From: Oceanococcus sp051252075
GTDB taxonomy: Bacteria > Pseudomonadota > Gammaproteobacteria > Nevskiales > Oceanococcaceae
Assembly (NCBI GenBank): GCA_051252075.1
Contig: JBPOFU010000001.1
Span: forward strand, 1-64,000
Length of the DNA: 64,000 nucleotides
Reading direction: 5' to 3'
The translations under genes and the position numbers were made by a program. Of the stretch, positions 51,353 through 61,004 are shown piece by piece. Numbering within the stretch: the stretch's first letter is position 1; each line of letters begins with the position of its first letter. The notes beneath the pieces are model-generated. The model did no database searches. It was not told the DNA's origin and worked only from the letters and a program-made list of their open reading frames with translations.

Positions 51353-52429
51353 CTATTTTGGATCTGACAGCTGAATTTCGAATTCAACGCGGCGATTTTT
51401 AGCCCGACCCGCTTCAGATTCGTTGCTGGCAATGGGCTGTGATTCACCGTAACCAATCACGCTTAGTCGTGATGGATTCACGCGTTGACTCAATAAATAC
51501 TGCCTCACCGAGCGAGCACGACGCATAGAAAGTTCTTCGTTGTAGCTTGCGTTACCGATGCTGTCGGTATGGCCTGCAATGCGAACTTTCATCGGTGGCT
51601 GACCCTTCAAAGCGCGAACGGCCTGATCCAAAATGCTCAGTGAATCCTGAGTCAAACGGTCCGAATCCAACTCGAATTGAACGCCACGCAACGCGACGCT
51701 TTGCGCCGCCAGTGCACAGCCAGACCGATCAACCTTAGTCCGCGGCAATGTGCCTGGGCAGACATCAAAATTGTCCAAAACGTTGTCGTTGTCAGTATCC
51801 ACTGGCCGAGGTGGATATCCACCCTGCCGAGGAGCAGCAGCTTCCGCAGGGCCTGCAACAACGATTTCTCGAACGACGATTTCGGCCGCATCAACTGGAA
51901 TTTCCAGACCTAACCCAACGCGAAAATCATTCACGCCGCCTAAGTAGTCCTCATAAATTCCCCTGCCTTCTATGCGGATGCGAATGTCCGCAGACGTCAA
52001 TGCACGACTTAAAAGGCCGATCCCGGCGTTGCCTTGAAATACGCCTTCATCCGGAGAGGTACCCTTGGCATCGTTGTATGCGAAAGCAACCCCGCCCAAT
52101 ACAAATGCAGAAAAATCACCTCGCTTACCGATCAGGTATTGCAAGTCAAAACCTAGACCGCCGTTATACGCATCCGCGCCGCCACCGATGCCATTTTCGA
52201 AAATCGCACCAAACACGCGCGCTTCGGCATAGAGGGGGCCAACCAGTTGCATCCCAAACGCTATATCTGCACCACCGCCTTCGCGGTCGGTGCCACGAAG
52301 GTCATCCGGATCATAAAAATAACCCATGATCGCGAAATATTTATCACGCAAGCTTTCTTGCGCCATCGCAGTTGAAAAAACACTGCATGACAGCAGGCAG
52401 AAAATTGTGGCTTTGAGCAAGGTTTTCAT
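51353..52429 (-). CDS. OmpA-family outer-membrane protein
   Basis: A 358-residue protein. The ATG at 52429 has GGGG 6 bases upstream. A signal peptide ends at TAMAQ, then a beta-barrel domain (about 30-190) and a thrombospondin type 3-like calcium linker (DTDNDNVLDNFDVCPGT, with disulfide-type cysteines). The C-terminal OmpA peptidoglycan-binding domain has IAGHTDSIGNASYNEELSMRRA and NRRVEFEI. It anchors the outer membrane to the cell wall. It is divergent from comM. Confidence 0.93.
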   Translation of the reverse strand: MKTLLKATIFCLLSCSVFSTAMAQESLRDKYFAIMGYFYDPDDLRGTDREGGGADIAFGMQLVGPLYAEARVFGAIFENGIGGGADAYNGGLGFDLQYLIGKRGDFSAFVLGGVAFAYNDAKGTSPDEGVFQGNAGIGLLSRALTSADIRIRIEGRGIYEDYLGGVNDFRVGLGLEIPVDAAEIVVREIVVAGPAEAAAPRQGGYPPRPVDTDNDNVLDNFDVCPGTLPRTKVDRSGCALAAQSVALRGVQFELDSDRLTQDSLSILDQAVRALKGQPPMKVRIAGHTDSIGNASYNEELSMRRARSVRQYLLSQRVNPSRLSVIGYGESQPIASNESEAGRAKNRRVEFEIQLSDPK

Positions 52430-52475
52430 CCCCATCCCCTGATTTTTTTATTTGCTGAGCAGCGAAGAACTGCAA

Positions 52476-52487
52476 TCTTGCGCAAGA
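52476..52487. promoter_or_regulatory. Perfect palindrome in the ompA-like/comM divergent region
   Basis: TCTTGCGCAAGA is a perfect 12-base palindrome 47 bases upstream of the OmpA-family ATG, within a 180-base divergent promoter region that also has T-rich tracts. Candidate operator; the regulator is unknown. Confidence 0.3.
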
Positions 52488-52609
52488 CTACAGCATTTAC
52501 GCCTATTTAGCGCGATTTTAACTCGAGTTTCGCATGCACAAACAGCAACTTGCGCTGAAGTGTTCAGATCAGTTGTCCGCCTTTTGGCTTCGCTCTCGTA
52601 GTTAGGATT

Positions 52610-54109
52610 ATGAATCTTGCCATCATCAATAGTCGGGCCGAAGTGGGCGTCACAGCACCCTGCGTGCAGGTGGAAGTCCATATAGCCGGAGGCTTGCCAG
52701 GCCTAACCCTAGTTGGCCTGCCCGCTACAGCGGTTCGCGAGGCACGGGATCGTGTACGTGCCGCCCTGCAAAGCAGTGGATTCAAAATCCCGCCGCGGCG
52801 CATCACAGTGAATCTAGCGCCCGCGGATCTACCGAAACATGGCGCTCGATTTGACCTCGCCATCGCTTTGGGAATTCTGCAGGCTTCTGGGCAGTTGAAT
52901 GCGGATCTTGTAGGCATGGAATTTCTAGGTGAACTTTCACTTTCAGGTGAATTGAAACCGGTCACTGGCGTCTTGCCCGCGGTGGTTGCTGCCAAAACCG
53001 AAGCTCGCACCATGGTGGTCCCGCAGGGGAATGCAGCAGAAGCGCAGTTGCCACAATATACAGAGCTACGATTTGCCAATAATTTATTGGAAGCGGTCGC
53101 CGCGCTCAGTGGAGAAAGCCTGTGGCCGGAAGCCGAGCAAGCTAGGAATATCGCTGATGGCTTGGCCGATGGCTCACTCATGGATTTTCATGACGTTAAG
53201 GGCCAGTTGCAGGCCAAAAGAGCCTTGGAGGTCGCCGTTTGCGGCCGCCACAATGTGCTGATGACTGGGCCGCCTGGCAGCGGCAAAAGTATGCTGGCAC
53301 AGCGACTGCCCAGTATTTGTCCAGAGCTATCCCAGCAAGAAGCCTTGGAGCTGGCCGCGATCCACTCTACTGTGGGTAACACGCTGTGCTGGGATACTTG
53401 GCGAAAAGCACCTTTTCGCAGCCCACACCACAGCGCTTCTCCGGCGGCTTTAGTCGGTGGCGGCAGCCAACCGCAGCCCGGTGAAATTTCCCTTGCCCAC
53501 CATGGCGTGCTGTTTTTGGATGAACTGCCAGAATTCAAACGCGGTGTGCTGGAAGTCATGCGAGAACCTATGGAAAGCGGCGAAATTCATATCTCGCGGG
53601 CACGTCATCGCCTCACCTTCCCGGCACATTTTCAACTCGTTGCGGCAATGAATCCTTGTCCCTGCGGATATTTGGGCGATGCCTCCTCGCAATGCCACTG
53701 CAGTGAAGAAGCAGTTTCTCGCTACCAAGCGCGCATATCAGGGCCCTTATTTGATCGTATCGACCTGCGCCTGCGTGTACCGCGCATAGAGACCCGTGAT
53801 TTATTGTCACGATCAGACAATAACGCCGAATCCAGCGCGACTATTAAGCGCCGCGTGGAGCGGGCCCGACAGCACCAACTAGCACGTAGAAACAAATTGA
53901 ATAGCCAATTACTCCCGCAAGAACTAGAACAGGACTGCAAGCTTTCCAAGCAAAACCAGCAACTCCTTCTCACTGCGTCTGATCGCATGCAATTGAGCGG
54001 CCGTGCTGTCCACCGCGTTCTAAAAGTAGCCCGCAGCATCGCCGATTTAGCCGAAAGTGAGACGGTAACTCAAATACATTTAGCCGAATCACTGCAATAC
54101 CGTCAATGA
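52610..54109 (+). CDS. comM: ComM/YifB-family AAA+ ATPase
   Basis: Mg-chelatase-family hexameric helicase of 499 residues. In naturally competent bacteria ComM drives branch migration during integration of incoming DNA. The N-terminal Lon-like S5 domain (GLPGLTLVGLPATAVREARDR) precedes the AAA+ core with Walker A GPPGSGKS near residue 222, Walker B VLFLDELPEF, the arginine-containing RARHRLTFPAHF segment and a small-cluster CPCGYLGD. A C-terminal Mg-chelatase lid (VHRVLKVARSIADL) follows. AGGATT precedes the ATG. Confidence 0.95.
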   Translation: MNLAIINSRAEVGVTAPCVQVEVHIAGGLPGLTLVGLPATAVREARDRVRAALQSSGFKIPPRRITVNLAPADLPKHGARFDLAIALGILQASGQLNADLVGMEFLGELSLSGELKPVTGVLPAVVAAKTEARTMVVPQGNAAEAQLPQYTELRFANNLLEAVAALSGESLWPEAEQARNIADGLADGSLMDFHDVKGQLQAKRALEVAVCGRHNVLMTGPPGSGKSMLAQRLPSICPELSQQEALELAAIHSTVGNTLCWDTWRKAPFRSPHHSASPAALVGGGSQPQPGEISLAHHGVLFLDELPEFKRGVLEVMREPMESGEIHISRARHRLTFPAHFQLVAAMNPCPCGYLGDASSQCHCSEEAVSRYQARISGPLFDRIDLRLRVPRIETRDLLSRSDNNAESSATIKRRVERARQHQLARRNKLNSQLLPQELEQDCKLSKQNQQLLLTASDRMQLSGRAVHRVLKVARSIADLAESETVTQIHLAESLQYRQ

Positions 54110-54138
54110 ACGCTTGTGGCATAAAGCACGAATAGCAA

Positions 54139-54161
54139 AACGCCGACTCAAGGCCGGCGTT
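54139..54161. terminator. Bidirectional hairpin between comM and the TorF-like gene
   Basis: AACGCCG pairs with CGGCGTT around a nine-base loop. On the minus strand it is followed by TTTTG; on the plus strand by only scattered T residues. It lies between convergent genes. Confidence 0.6.
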
Positions 54162-54188
54162 CCGTTACATTTTACTGCGGGGTTTAGC

Positions 54189-54902
54189 TCAAAAAGCTGC
54201 GCCAAAACCGCGTGACCATCCCACGGTGAACTGCGGACGGTCGCTTTCGGCAAACACGCCAACTAAACCATGATTTTCATCAATGGTGGTGGCAGTGACC
54301 GCCAATGCTATTTGGCCTGCATCACCGTAGTCTTTAATGAAACTCAAACCGTAGTCAAAGTAGCTATCGTCAGCAAAGCTGTCATAGAAATCGCCTGTGC
54401 CCGCAAAGTAACCCAAATGGATTTGCAGCTTGGCATCGGCCAATACAGGCAATCCAAAATTGGCTTCGCCATAGATGGACTCGTCATCGTTTTGCGCGGT
54501 GCCACCAAAGTTGTAGTACGCGTAAACATTCAAAGCCTGCCAGTTCACACCTAAGTAAGCTTCGCTGCTGTTATTTACCGTGCTGCTGGCAGGAGCGCTA
54601 GGATCGAAATAGCCTATGCCGCCAAAATCCAAAGACAAATCGTCGCTCAACGCCAAAGCATATCCGGCATAAACGTCGACTTCTTCGTTGCCAGCCAAAC
54701 CTGAGTTGGATAACCACAAACCGGTATACAAGCCGGTATTGTCTAAGGCGTAGTCGAACGAGCCCCAAACTTGGGCACCATTGGATTGGGTTACACCACG
54801 AAATACGTATTCCGAGGACATGCCGATATTCACTTCATTGGCTGCAGTGCTCAGGCCACTAAAGCCCGCCAGCAAAACGCCGGCTAACAATCGATAATTC
54901 AC
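54189..54902 (-). CDS. TorF/TIGR02001-family putative porin
   Basis: A 237-residue outer-membrane beta-barrel candidate. I choose the GTG at 54902 because GGAG lies 8 bases upstream and the signal peptide then starts MNYRLLAGVLLAGFSGL, cleaved near STAA. The mature start NIGMSSEYVFRGVTQSNG is the family signature, and alternating amphipathic strands continue to an aromatic C-terminal end (GFGAAF). Substrate unknown. It follows oppF by 42 bases and could be the outer-membrane port for the same uptake operon (inference). Confidence 0.82.
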   Translation of the reverse strand: MNYRLLAGVLLAGFSGLSTAANEVNIGMSSEYVFRGVTQSNGAQVWGSFDYALDNTGLYTGLWLSNSGLAGNEEVDVYAGYALALSDDLSLDFGGIGYFDPSAPASSTVNNSSEAYLGVNWQALNVYAYYNFGGTAQNDDESIYGEANFGLPVLADAKLQIHLGYFAGTGDFYDSFADDSYFDYGLSFIKDYGDAGQIALAVTATTIDENHGLVGVFAESDRPQFTVGWSRGFGAAF

Positions 54903-54944
54903 ATTAGACTCCAAATTGGAATGACAAAATTTTGACTGCACATT

Positions 54945-55919
54945 CTACGCGAAGTGACAGGCAACGGTGCCCTGCTGGCTAGGATGTGGTTTCAGTTCCG
55001 GCAGTTCATCCGCACAGCGCGCTTGTGCCTGTGGGCAACGGGTGCGAAAGGTACAACCCGACGGTGGGTTCAATGGCGAAGGCAAATCACCGACTAAGGG
55101 TGGATTGGTTTTGCCTTTTTCGATCACTGGATCAGGCACGGGAACCGACTGTATCAACGCCTGCGTATAAGGATGAGCCGGCTGCTGATACAACACATCA
55201 CGCGAAGTATGTTCGGCTACTTTACCGAGGTACATCACCATAACTTCATCACTGATGTGACGCACTACTGAAAGGTCGTGTGCGATAAACAGCATGGTGA
55301 GCCCCATCTCCTGCTTCAAATCCATCAGCAGATTAACAATCTGAGCCTGAATAGAAACATCCAAGGCGCTGACCGGCTCGTCACATAACAGCAATTCTGG
55401 TTCCACCACTAAGGCGCGGGCTATGCCCACGCGTTGGCACTGGCCACCAGAGAATTCATGTGGATAGCGGTTGATCTGATTGCCCAGCAAACCCACCTTT
55501 TCCATGATGGATTGCACTTTCCGCTTGCGATCGTTGGAGGTCATTTCTGGGAAAAACACGCGTAAAGGCTCAGCAATCGCTTCACCAACCGTCATACGCG
55601 GATTCAATGACGCCAAAGGGTCTTGAAATACAATTTGCATGCGCTGGCGCATCGCGCGCAAATCGCGTTTGGACAAAGCCGCCAAATCCTGGCCGCCCAA
55701 TAACACCTGGCCATGAGTCGGGGGGTGTATCCCAAGAATGGCACGCGCTAATGTGGATTTTCCGCAACCAGATTCACCGACTACCCCTAGCGTAGTGCCC
55801 GCCTGCACCTCAAAGCTCACACCGTTGACCGCTTTCAACATACGCGGTGGCTTAAAAAAGCCTTGTGTAATCGGGAAATGGACGTGCACGTCCTTTAGCT
55901 GCAGCAATGGCTGGCTCAT
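54945..55919 (-). CDS. oppF: Oligopeptide ABC transporter, ATP-binding protein OppF
   Basis: Cytoplasmic ATPase of 324 residues. Walker A is GESGCGKSTL, signature FSGGQCQRVGIARAL, Walker B ELLLCDEPVSALD, and the switch His sits in FIAHDLSVV. The C-terminal oligopeptide-type extension has CTFRTRCPQAQARCA cysteines that in relatives bind an iron-sulfur cluster. Overlaps oppD by 4 bases. Powers import with OppD. Confidence 0.95.
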   Translation of the reverse strand: MSQPLLQLKDVHVHFPITQGFFKPPRMLKAVNGVSFEVQAGTTLGVVGESGCGKSTLARAILGIHPPTHGQVLLGGQDLAALSKRDLRAMRQRMQIVFQDPLASLNPRMTVGEAIAEPLRVFFPEMTSNDRKRKVQSIMEKVGLLGNQINRYPHEFSGGQCQRVGIARALVVEPELLLCDEPVSALDVSIQAQIVNLLMDLKQEMGLTMLFIAHDLSVVRHISDEVMVMYLGKVAEHTSRDVLYQQPAHPYTQALIQSVPVPDPVIEKGKTNPPLVGDLPSPLNPPSGCTFRTRCPQAQARCADELPELKPHPSQQGTVACHFA

Positions 55920-56890
55920 TTTAGATCCCCCAAGGCGACATGGCAGGCACGGGCATGCCCATCATGACCAAATTCCAAGTTCGGCCGCTGAGTCGCACAT
56001 TGCGCCTGGCTATAAGTGCAGCGCGGTTCAAATGGGCAGCCTGGCGGCAAATGCAGCAAATCCGGTGGGTTCCCGGGGATGGTCTGCAGCGCACTGGCTC
56101 CCGCATCATCCAGACGTGGAACGGAACGCAGTAGGCCTTGAGTGTAAGGATGGCTAGGCTGCGCGAAAATACGATTCAATTCACCGTATTCCATCACCTG
56201 ACCGCCGTACATGACCATGACTTGATCGCACAATCCAGCGACAACGCCAAGATCATGAGTAATGAGTACGATGGCCACGCCAAAATCGTCGCGCAAATCC
56301 TTCAGCAGCGTGAGTATCTGCGCCTGTACCGTGACATCCAAGGCGGTAGTCGGCTCATCCGCAATAATCAGCTCCGGCTTGCACAGCAAGGCCATCGCAA
56401 TCATGACCCGTTGCCGCATCCCGCCGGAAAACTCATGCGGATAATAATGTATCCGATTTTTCGCATCGGGAATTTGCACCGCGTCCAACACTTCTAAAGC
56501 GCGCTTCAGTGCTTCCCTCTTGCCCAAACCTCGGTGCAGCATCAAGGATTCCGTGAGCTGCGCGCTGATTCGCATATACGGATTCAACGAGGTCATTGGA
56601 TCTTGGAAGATCATGCCTATGGACGAACCACGCACTTGATTCAGCTGACGAGGCGGTAAAGACAACAGGTCTTGGCCTTGGAAAACGACCTTGCCCCCAG
56701 CCTGACCGTTACCCGCTAACAATCCCATGATCGACAATACGGTTTGGCTTTTCCCCGAACCGGATTCGCCGACGATGCCTAAGGTCTGCCCTTTGGCCAA
56801 GCTAAAGTTAACGCCGCTAACCGCATCCACATCGCCATCGTCGGTTTTAAACCGAACCGACAAATTGTGCACTTCAAGAATATTGCTCAT
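55916..56890 (-). CDS. oppD: Oligopeptide ABC transporter, ATP-binding protein OppD
   Basis: A 324-residue ATPase with Walker A GESGSGKSQT, signature FSGGMRQRVMIAMAL, Walker B ELIIADEPTTALD and the switch His in LITHDLGVV. The C-terminal CPFEPRCTYSQAQCA cysteines match the peptide-transporter subclass. Its ATG overlaps the oppC stop by 4 bases, and its stop overlaps oppF, so expression is coupled. Confidence 0.95.
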   Translation of the reverse strand: MSNILEVHNLSVRFKTDDGDVDAVSGVNFSLAKGQTLGIVGESGSGKSQTVLSIMGLLAGNGQAGGKVVFQGQDLLSLPPRQLNQVRGSSIGMIFQDPMTSLNPYMRISAQLTESLMLHRGLGKREALKRALEVLDAVQIPDAKNRIHYYPHEFSGGMRQRVMIAMALLCKPELIIADEPTTALDVTVQAQILTLLKDLRDDFGVAIVLITHDLGVVAGLCDQVMVMYGGQVMEYGELNRIFAQPSHPYTQGLLRSVPRLDDAGASALQTIPGNPPDLLHLPPGCPFEPRCTYSQAQCATQRPNLEFGHDGHARACHVALGDLK

Positions 56891-57777
56891 CGATCTTTCG
56901 GGTCCAGCGCATCACGCAGCCCGTCTCCGATGAAGTTGAAACAAAACAAGGTCAGCGCCAAAAAGCTGGCTGGGAAGACCAGCATCCAAACCGAAGATTC
57001 CATTTCCTGGGCTCCTTCATTCACCAAGGCCCCCCAGCTAGTAAAGGGCTCTTGCACTCCAAGTCCGAGAAAGCTCAAAAACGATTCAACCAAGATCACT
57101 TGGGGAATTGTCAGGGTGACATACACAATCACCACGCCCAGTAGATTCGGCACTATGTGTTTAAAGATTATGCGCGGTGTTGAAACCCCACAGGCCACGG
57201 CGGCTTCGACGAATTCGCGTTGCTTCAAAGAGATAGTTTGCCCGCGCACAATACGCGCCATGTCTAGCCAATTAATCGCACCTATAGCGATGAATATCAA
57301 TAAGATATTGCGCCCAAAAAACACCATCAGCAGGATAACGAAGAACATAAATGGCATGGCATAGAGAATATCGACGATGCGCATCATTAAGTTATCGACA
57401 CGGCCGCCCAGATACCCCGCGGTTGCACCGTAGGAAATTCCGATAATCAGGCTCACCATGGTGGCGACTATGCCGATCATCAAAGAAATTCGCCCGCCAT
57501 GCAAAGTTCGCACGAACATGTCACGCCCCACAGCATCAGTACCAAAATAGTGCTGAGTCTCTAGGCTTGGCGCTTCTGACACATGGTCCCAATCCGTGAA
57601 ATCGAAGTTGTAGGGAGACAGCAGCGGACCCGCCAACACCAAAACCGTCATGACGAGGAGAAACGTCCCCGCAGTCACCGCAGCTTTATTACGACGCAAC
57701 CGACGCCAAGCGTCATACCACAGGCTACGTCCTTGAATCTCTTCGCTGGATTCCAACGCCGTTTGAACCTCAGTCAT
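56887..57777 (-). CDS. oppC: Oligopeptide ABC transporter, permease OppC
   Basis: A 296-residue inner-membrane permease with an N-terminal cytoplasmic tail, a first helix (AAVTAGTFLLVMTVLVLAG) and five further helices. The EAA coupling loop reads EAAVACGVSTPRIIFKHIVPN. The ATG at 57777 has AAGGTG 5 bases upstream and overlaps the oppB stop by 8 bases. A longer frame to 57816 lies inside oppB and is not supported. Confidence 0.94.
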   Translation of the reverse strand: MTEVQTALESSEEIQGRSLWYDAWRRLRRNKAAVTAGTFLLVMTVLVLAGPLLSPYNFDFTDWDHVSEAPSLETQHYFGTDAVGRDMFVRTLHGGRISLMIGIVATMVSLIIGISYGATAGYLGGRVDNLMMRIVDILYAMPFMFFVILLMVFFGRNILLIFIAIGAINWLDMARIVRGQTISLKQREFVEAAVACGVSTPRIIFKHIVPNLLGVVIVYVTLTIPQVILVESFLSFLGLGVQEPFTSWGALVNEGAQEMESSVWMLVFPASFLALTLFCFNFIGDGLRDALDPKDR

Positions 57778-58693
57778 AACGCACCTTTGGATCCAAGGCT
57801 CCGTAGAGCAAATCAACGATAAAATTGAAGATGATGATCAAAATGCCATAGAACACCACGACCCCCATTACCAGAGTGTAGTCGCGGTTCAGCGCGCCCT
57901 GAATAAAGTAACGGCCGAGGCCTGGGATGCCGAATATCTTCTCGATGACCACGGACCCAGTAATGACCGCAGCACTGGCTGGCCCCAAATACGACAGCAC
58001 CGGCAGAAATGCCGGACGCAAAGCGTGTTTTAAAATAATGCGTGGTTCCGACAAGCCTTTAGCCCTGGCCGTACGAATGAAGTTGCTGCGCAGCACCTCA
58101 ATCATGCTGCCACGCATCAATCGCGACACATAAGCAATCTGAGGCAAGGCCAAAGCAATCACGGGCATGACATATTTGGCTGGGCCATCACCGTCCCAAC
58201 CGCCTGCTGGCAACCAGCCCAAACTGACGCCGAACAGCAATATGAGCAATGGCGCTACGACGAAATTGGGAATCGAAATCCCGGTCATTGCAATCGTCAT
58301 AATCGTGTAGTCGGTCGCTTGATTCTGCCGTAATGCCGCAATGGTGCCGAACAAGCTACCGAAAAACACTGCAAGCAACATCGAATAACCGCCGATCTGT
58401 AGCGAGACGGGAAATCCAGAGGCAATCAGCTCATTGACCGAAAACTCTTTGTACTGAAATGACGGGCCGAAGTCGCCTTGAACAATCTGTAACAAATAGC
58501 GGCCGTACTGCTGTATCAGTGGCTCATCCAAATGATAAGCCGCATTCAGATTGGCTTCGATCTCTGGAGGCAACGCTTTTTCCGTATCGAATGGCCCTCC
58601 GGGTGCGACCCGAATCATGAAAAATGCCATGGTGATGAGCACCAGCAATGTCGGAATCGCGCCTATCAATCGTTTGATGGCGTATTGGATCAT
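57770..58693 (-). CDS. oppB: Oligopeptide ABC transporter, permease OppB
   Basis: A 307-residue six-helix permease. The N-terminal helix IPTLLVLITMAFFMIRVAPGGPFD is typical of OppB/DppB. The EAA loop is RTARAKGLSEPRIILKHALRP. The ATG follows AAGGA by about 7 bases. It is 42 bases downstream of oppA and forms the translocation channel with OppC. Confidence 0.95.
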   Translation of the reverse strand: MIQYAIKRLIGAIPTLLVLITMAFFMIRVAPGGPFDTEKALPPEIEANLNAAYHLDEPLIQQYGRYLLQIVQGDFGPSFQYKEFSVNELIASGFPVSLQIGGYSMLLAVFFGSLFGTIAALRQNQATDYTIMTIAMTGISIPNFVVAPLLILLFGVSLGWLPAGGWDGDGPAKYVMPVIALALPQIAYVSRLMRGSMIEVLRSNFIRTARAKGLSEPRIILKHALRPAFLPVLSYLGPASAAVITGSVVIEKIFGIPGLGRYFIQGALNRDYTLVMGVVVFYGILIIIFNFIVDLLYGALDPKVRYD

Positions 58694-58735
58694 GTCAGTA
58701 TCCTTGAGCGTTGTGGATCATTGCGCTGATAGCAT

Positions 58736-60325
58736 TCACTTCAATAACCGCCAATTTTTGGTGTAGTGATGATCCATGATGTTAGACACATAACCATCGA
58801 CTTTCTTGCTCACCATGTGTTTGCTGACGTAGAAATAGATCGGCATGATGGGCTGATCTTCAAGCATCAAGCGCTCCGCTTGCTGCAGTAACTCTCGTCG
58901 CCGGTCAAAGTCACCTTCTACCGAAGCCAAATGCATGAGCTCGTCATAGCGTGGGTTGTTATAACCGGGATCGTTAATACCGTGCTTTGAATGCATCAAT
59001 TCGGCAAAGGTAAAGGCATCGTTGTAATCACCAATCCAACCGCCACGAAATACCTCGGTCACCCGTTTTTGTTTGCGCGTCTCAAGAAACACTTTCCATT
59101 CTTGATTCACCAAAGTAGCCAACACACCCAGCGACTGTTTCCACATGGCAGCTACTGCAATAGCAACTTTTTTATGATTCTCGTTGGTGTTGTAGCGGAT
59201 CTCTATACGTAAGGGGTTATCCGGACCATAGCCGGCTTCACGGTAGAGCTTGCGTGCCTCTTCAAGCTGTTTCTGCTTTGACCATGTCGCCCATTCAGGC
59301 ACTTGAGCGGTGTATTGGCTAATACCATCGGGAATCCAAGAGTACGCGGGGCGCTCTCCCAGTTTGGTCACCTTATCAACCAAAATCTCGCGATCAATCC
59401 CCATGGTTAAGGCCCGTCTAAGCTTATGGTTGTCCTTAAACGGCGGCCGGGTCATGTTGAAGCCGAAGTAGTAAGAGCCAAGATAAGTGGCTACAACAAA
59501 TTCGTCCGGCATGTTTTCACGTATCCACTCCACCTGACCTGTAGGCACTTCATAAACATAGTGAATTTCACCCGCGCGAAAACGCTTCAATGCCGAGGAT
59601 TGATCTTCAGTGGCGTGATAAAACACAGTATCAACAGTCGTGTTGGTGTTGTCCCAATACAGAGGGTTACGCACCAATTCTATGTGCGACTGAACCACCC
59701 AATCTTTGAGTACGTAGGCGCCGTTGGATACCAAATTCCCTGGCCGTGCAAAGCGGTTTCCGAACTCCTCTACATTGCGACGATTCACTGGGTATGTGGA
59801 AGAATGGGTCAGCAAACCTAAAAAGTAGGGCGTCGGTGCTTTAAGCGTGATCTCCAGCGTCAGATCATTAATTGCCTTAGCGCCGAGTTCTTCAGGCGGC
59901 CGCTTGCCGGCAATGACGTCTTCTGCATTTTCAATAGAAGACAAAATTTGTGAATAGTTAGACAGGGTCGCTGGGTCCGCGCTACGGCGTAAGCCAAACA
60001 CGAAGTCTTGCGCCGTTACCGGATCGCCATTCGACCACTGTGCTTTCGGCCGCAAACTGAAGGTATAAACCGTTCCGTCTTCGCTGATTTCCCAACGTAG
60101 TGCCGCGCCTGGGATCAAATCACCACTGGGTGTTTCGCTCACTAAGCCTTCATACAGATCTCTCTGGATGTTGGATGAAGGCACGCCCTCCGCCTTATGC
60201 GGATCCAGCGACTGGGGCTCTGCGCCATTGCCCTTGTGAACAATCTGTTGCTCAGCTAAATCCTGCGCCAAACTGCTCATAGGCTGCAACAACAGGATGG
60301 CCAATAGGCCTATCCGTAACTTCAT
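58736..60325 (-). CDS. oppA: Oligopeptide ABC transporter, periplasmic binding protein OppA
   Basis: A 529-residue extracytoplasmic solute-binding protein (family 5) with a cleavable signal peptide ending near SSLAQ. Typical blocks are EPQSLDPHKAEGVPSSNI, WSNGDPVTAQDFVFGLRR, LKAPTPYFLGLLTH and RRALTMGIDREIL. It lacks a lipobox cysteine, so it should be soluble in the periplasm, where it captures peptides for OppBCDF. Its ribosome-binding site (GGGGGAG) lies inside the end of marC, whose stop is 1 base upstream. Confidence 0.95.
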   Translation of the reverse strand: MKLRIGLLAILLLQPMSSLAQDLAEQQIVHKGNGAEPQSLDPHKAEGVPSSNIQRDLYEGLVSETPSGDLIPGAALRWEISEDGTVYTFSLRPKAQWSNGDPVTAQDFVFGLRRSADPATLSNYSQILSSIENAEDVIAGKRPPEELGAKAINDLTLEITLKAPTPYFLGLLTHSSTYPVNRRNVEEFGNRFARPGNLVSNGAYVLKDWVVQSHIELVRNPLYWDNTNTTVDTVFYHATEDQSSALKRFRAGEIHYVYEVPTGQVEWIRENMPDEFVVATYLGSYYFGFNMTRPPFKDNHKLRRALTMGIDREILVDKVTKLGERPAYSWIPDGISQYTAQVPEWATWSKQKQLEEARKLYREAGYGPDNPLRIEIRYNTNENHKKVAIAVAAMWKQSLGVLATLVNQEWKVFLETRKQKRVTEVFRGGWIGDYNDAFTFAELMHSKHGINDPGYNNPRYDELMHLASVEGDFDRRRELLQQAERLMLEDQPIMPIYFYVSKHMVSKKVDGYVSNIMDHHYTKNWRLLK

Positions 60326-60326
60326 T

Positions 60327-60965
60327 TCAAACTCCCCCGTTACCGAAGCCTAAAGCGGCAATACCGGTAATCACAAACTGTACAGCCAAAGCAGACAGGA
60401 TCACTCCCAACACTCGGCTAATCACGTTGGAACCAATTTCACCCAATAACCGCGTCAACGAACTGGCAAAAAGCAAAGCCAGTAAGGCCATGGCCAATAC
60501 CAACAGCATGATGCCCATGCCCAAACCAATCTGCGCCCAATCACCCTGCGCAGCACTCACCAAGAGCAGAACGGTGGTAATTCCCCCAGGCCCCGCCATG
60601 AGTGGAATGGCTAAGGGAAAGACAGAAATATCAGGCCGAAAATGTGCTTCTTCAGTTTCACTTTCTGTAGTTGAACGCAGCCCAGACTGGCGGGCAAACA
60701 ACATGTCTATGGCCACTAAGAACAGTAAAATGCCTCCCGCGATACGCATAGCTGGCAAGCTAATGCCCATTGCATCTAATAACAGCTGCCCTACGGCGGC
60801 GAATCCAATCAGAATGCCGGCGCCGATCAATGCGCCTCGTATCGCCATTTTTCGCCGATATTCGGCACTGGCGCCTGTGGTCAGCCCTACGAAAATCGGA
60901 GCCATCCCAACCGGGTCGATGACGACGAAAAACGTAATGAAAGTGTCGAGCGCAAACTCAAGCAT
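60327..60965 (-). CDS. MarC-family integral membrane protein
   Basis: A 212-residue, six-helix inner-membrane protein of the MarC/UPF0056 family: FVVIDPVGMAPIFVGLT near the N terminus and FPLAIPLMAGPGGITTVLLL in the middle are signatures. Despite the name, a role in antibiotic resistance was not upheld for E. coli MarC, and the substrate is unknown. The stop lies one base before the oppA ATG, and the TPR gene ends 39 bases upstream, so it links the TonB group to the opp operon. Confidence 0.93.
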   Translation of the reverse strand: MLEFALDTFITFFVVIDPVGMAPIFVGLTTGASAEYRRKMAIRGALIGAGILIGFAAVGQLLLDAMGISLPAMRIAGGILLFLVAIDMLFARQSGLRSTTESETEEAHFRPDISVFPLAIPLMAGPGGITTVLLLVSAAQGDWAQIGLGMGIMLLVLAMALLALLFASSLTRLLGEIGSNVISRVLGVILSALAVQFVITGIAALGFGNGGV

Positions 60966-61004
60966 ATTTAAAACAACGAAAACCGAGGGCTTTTGCGCTG
61001 CGGC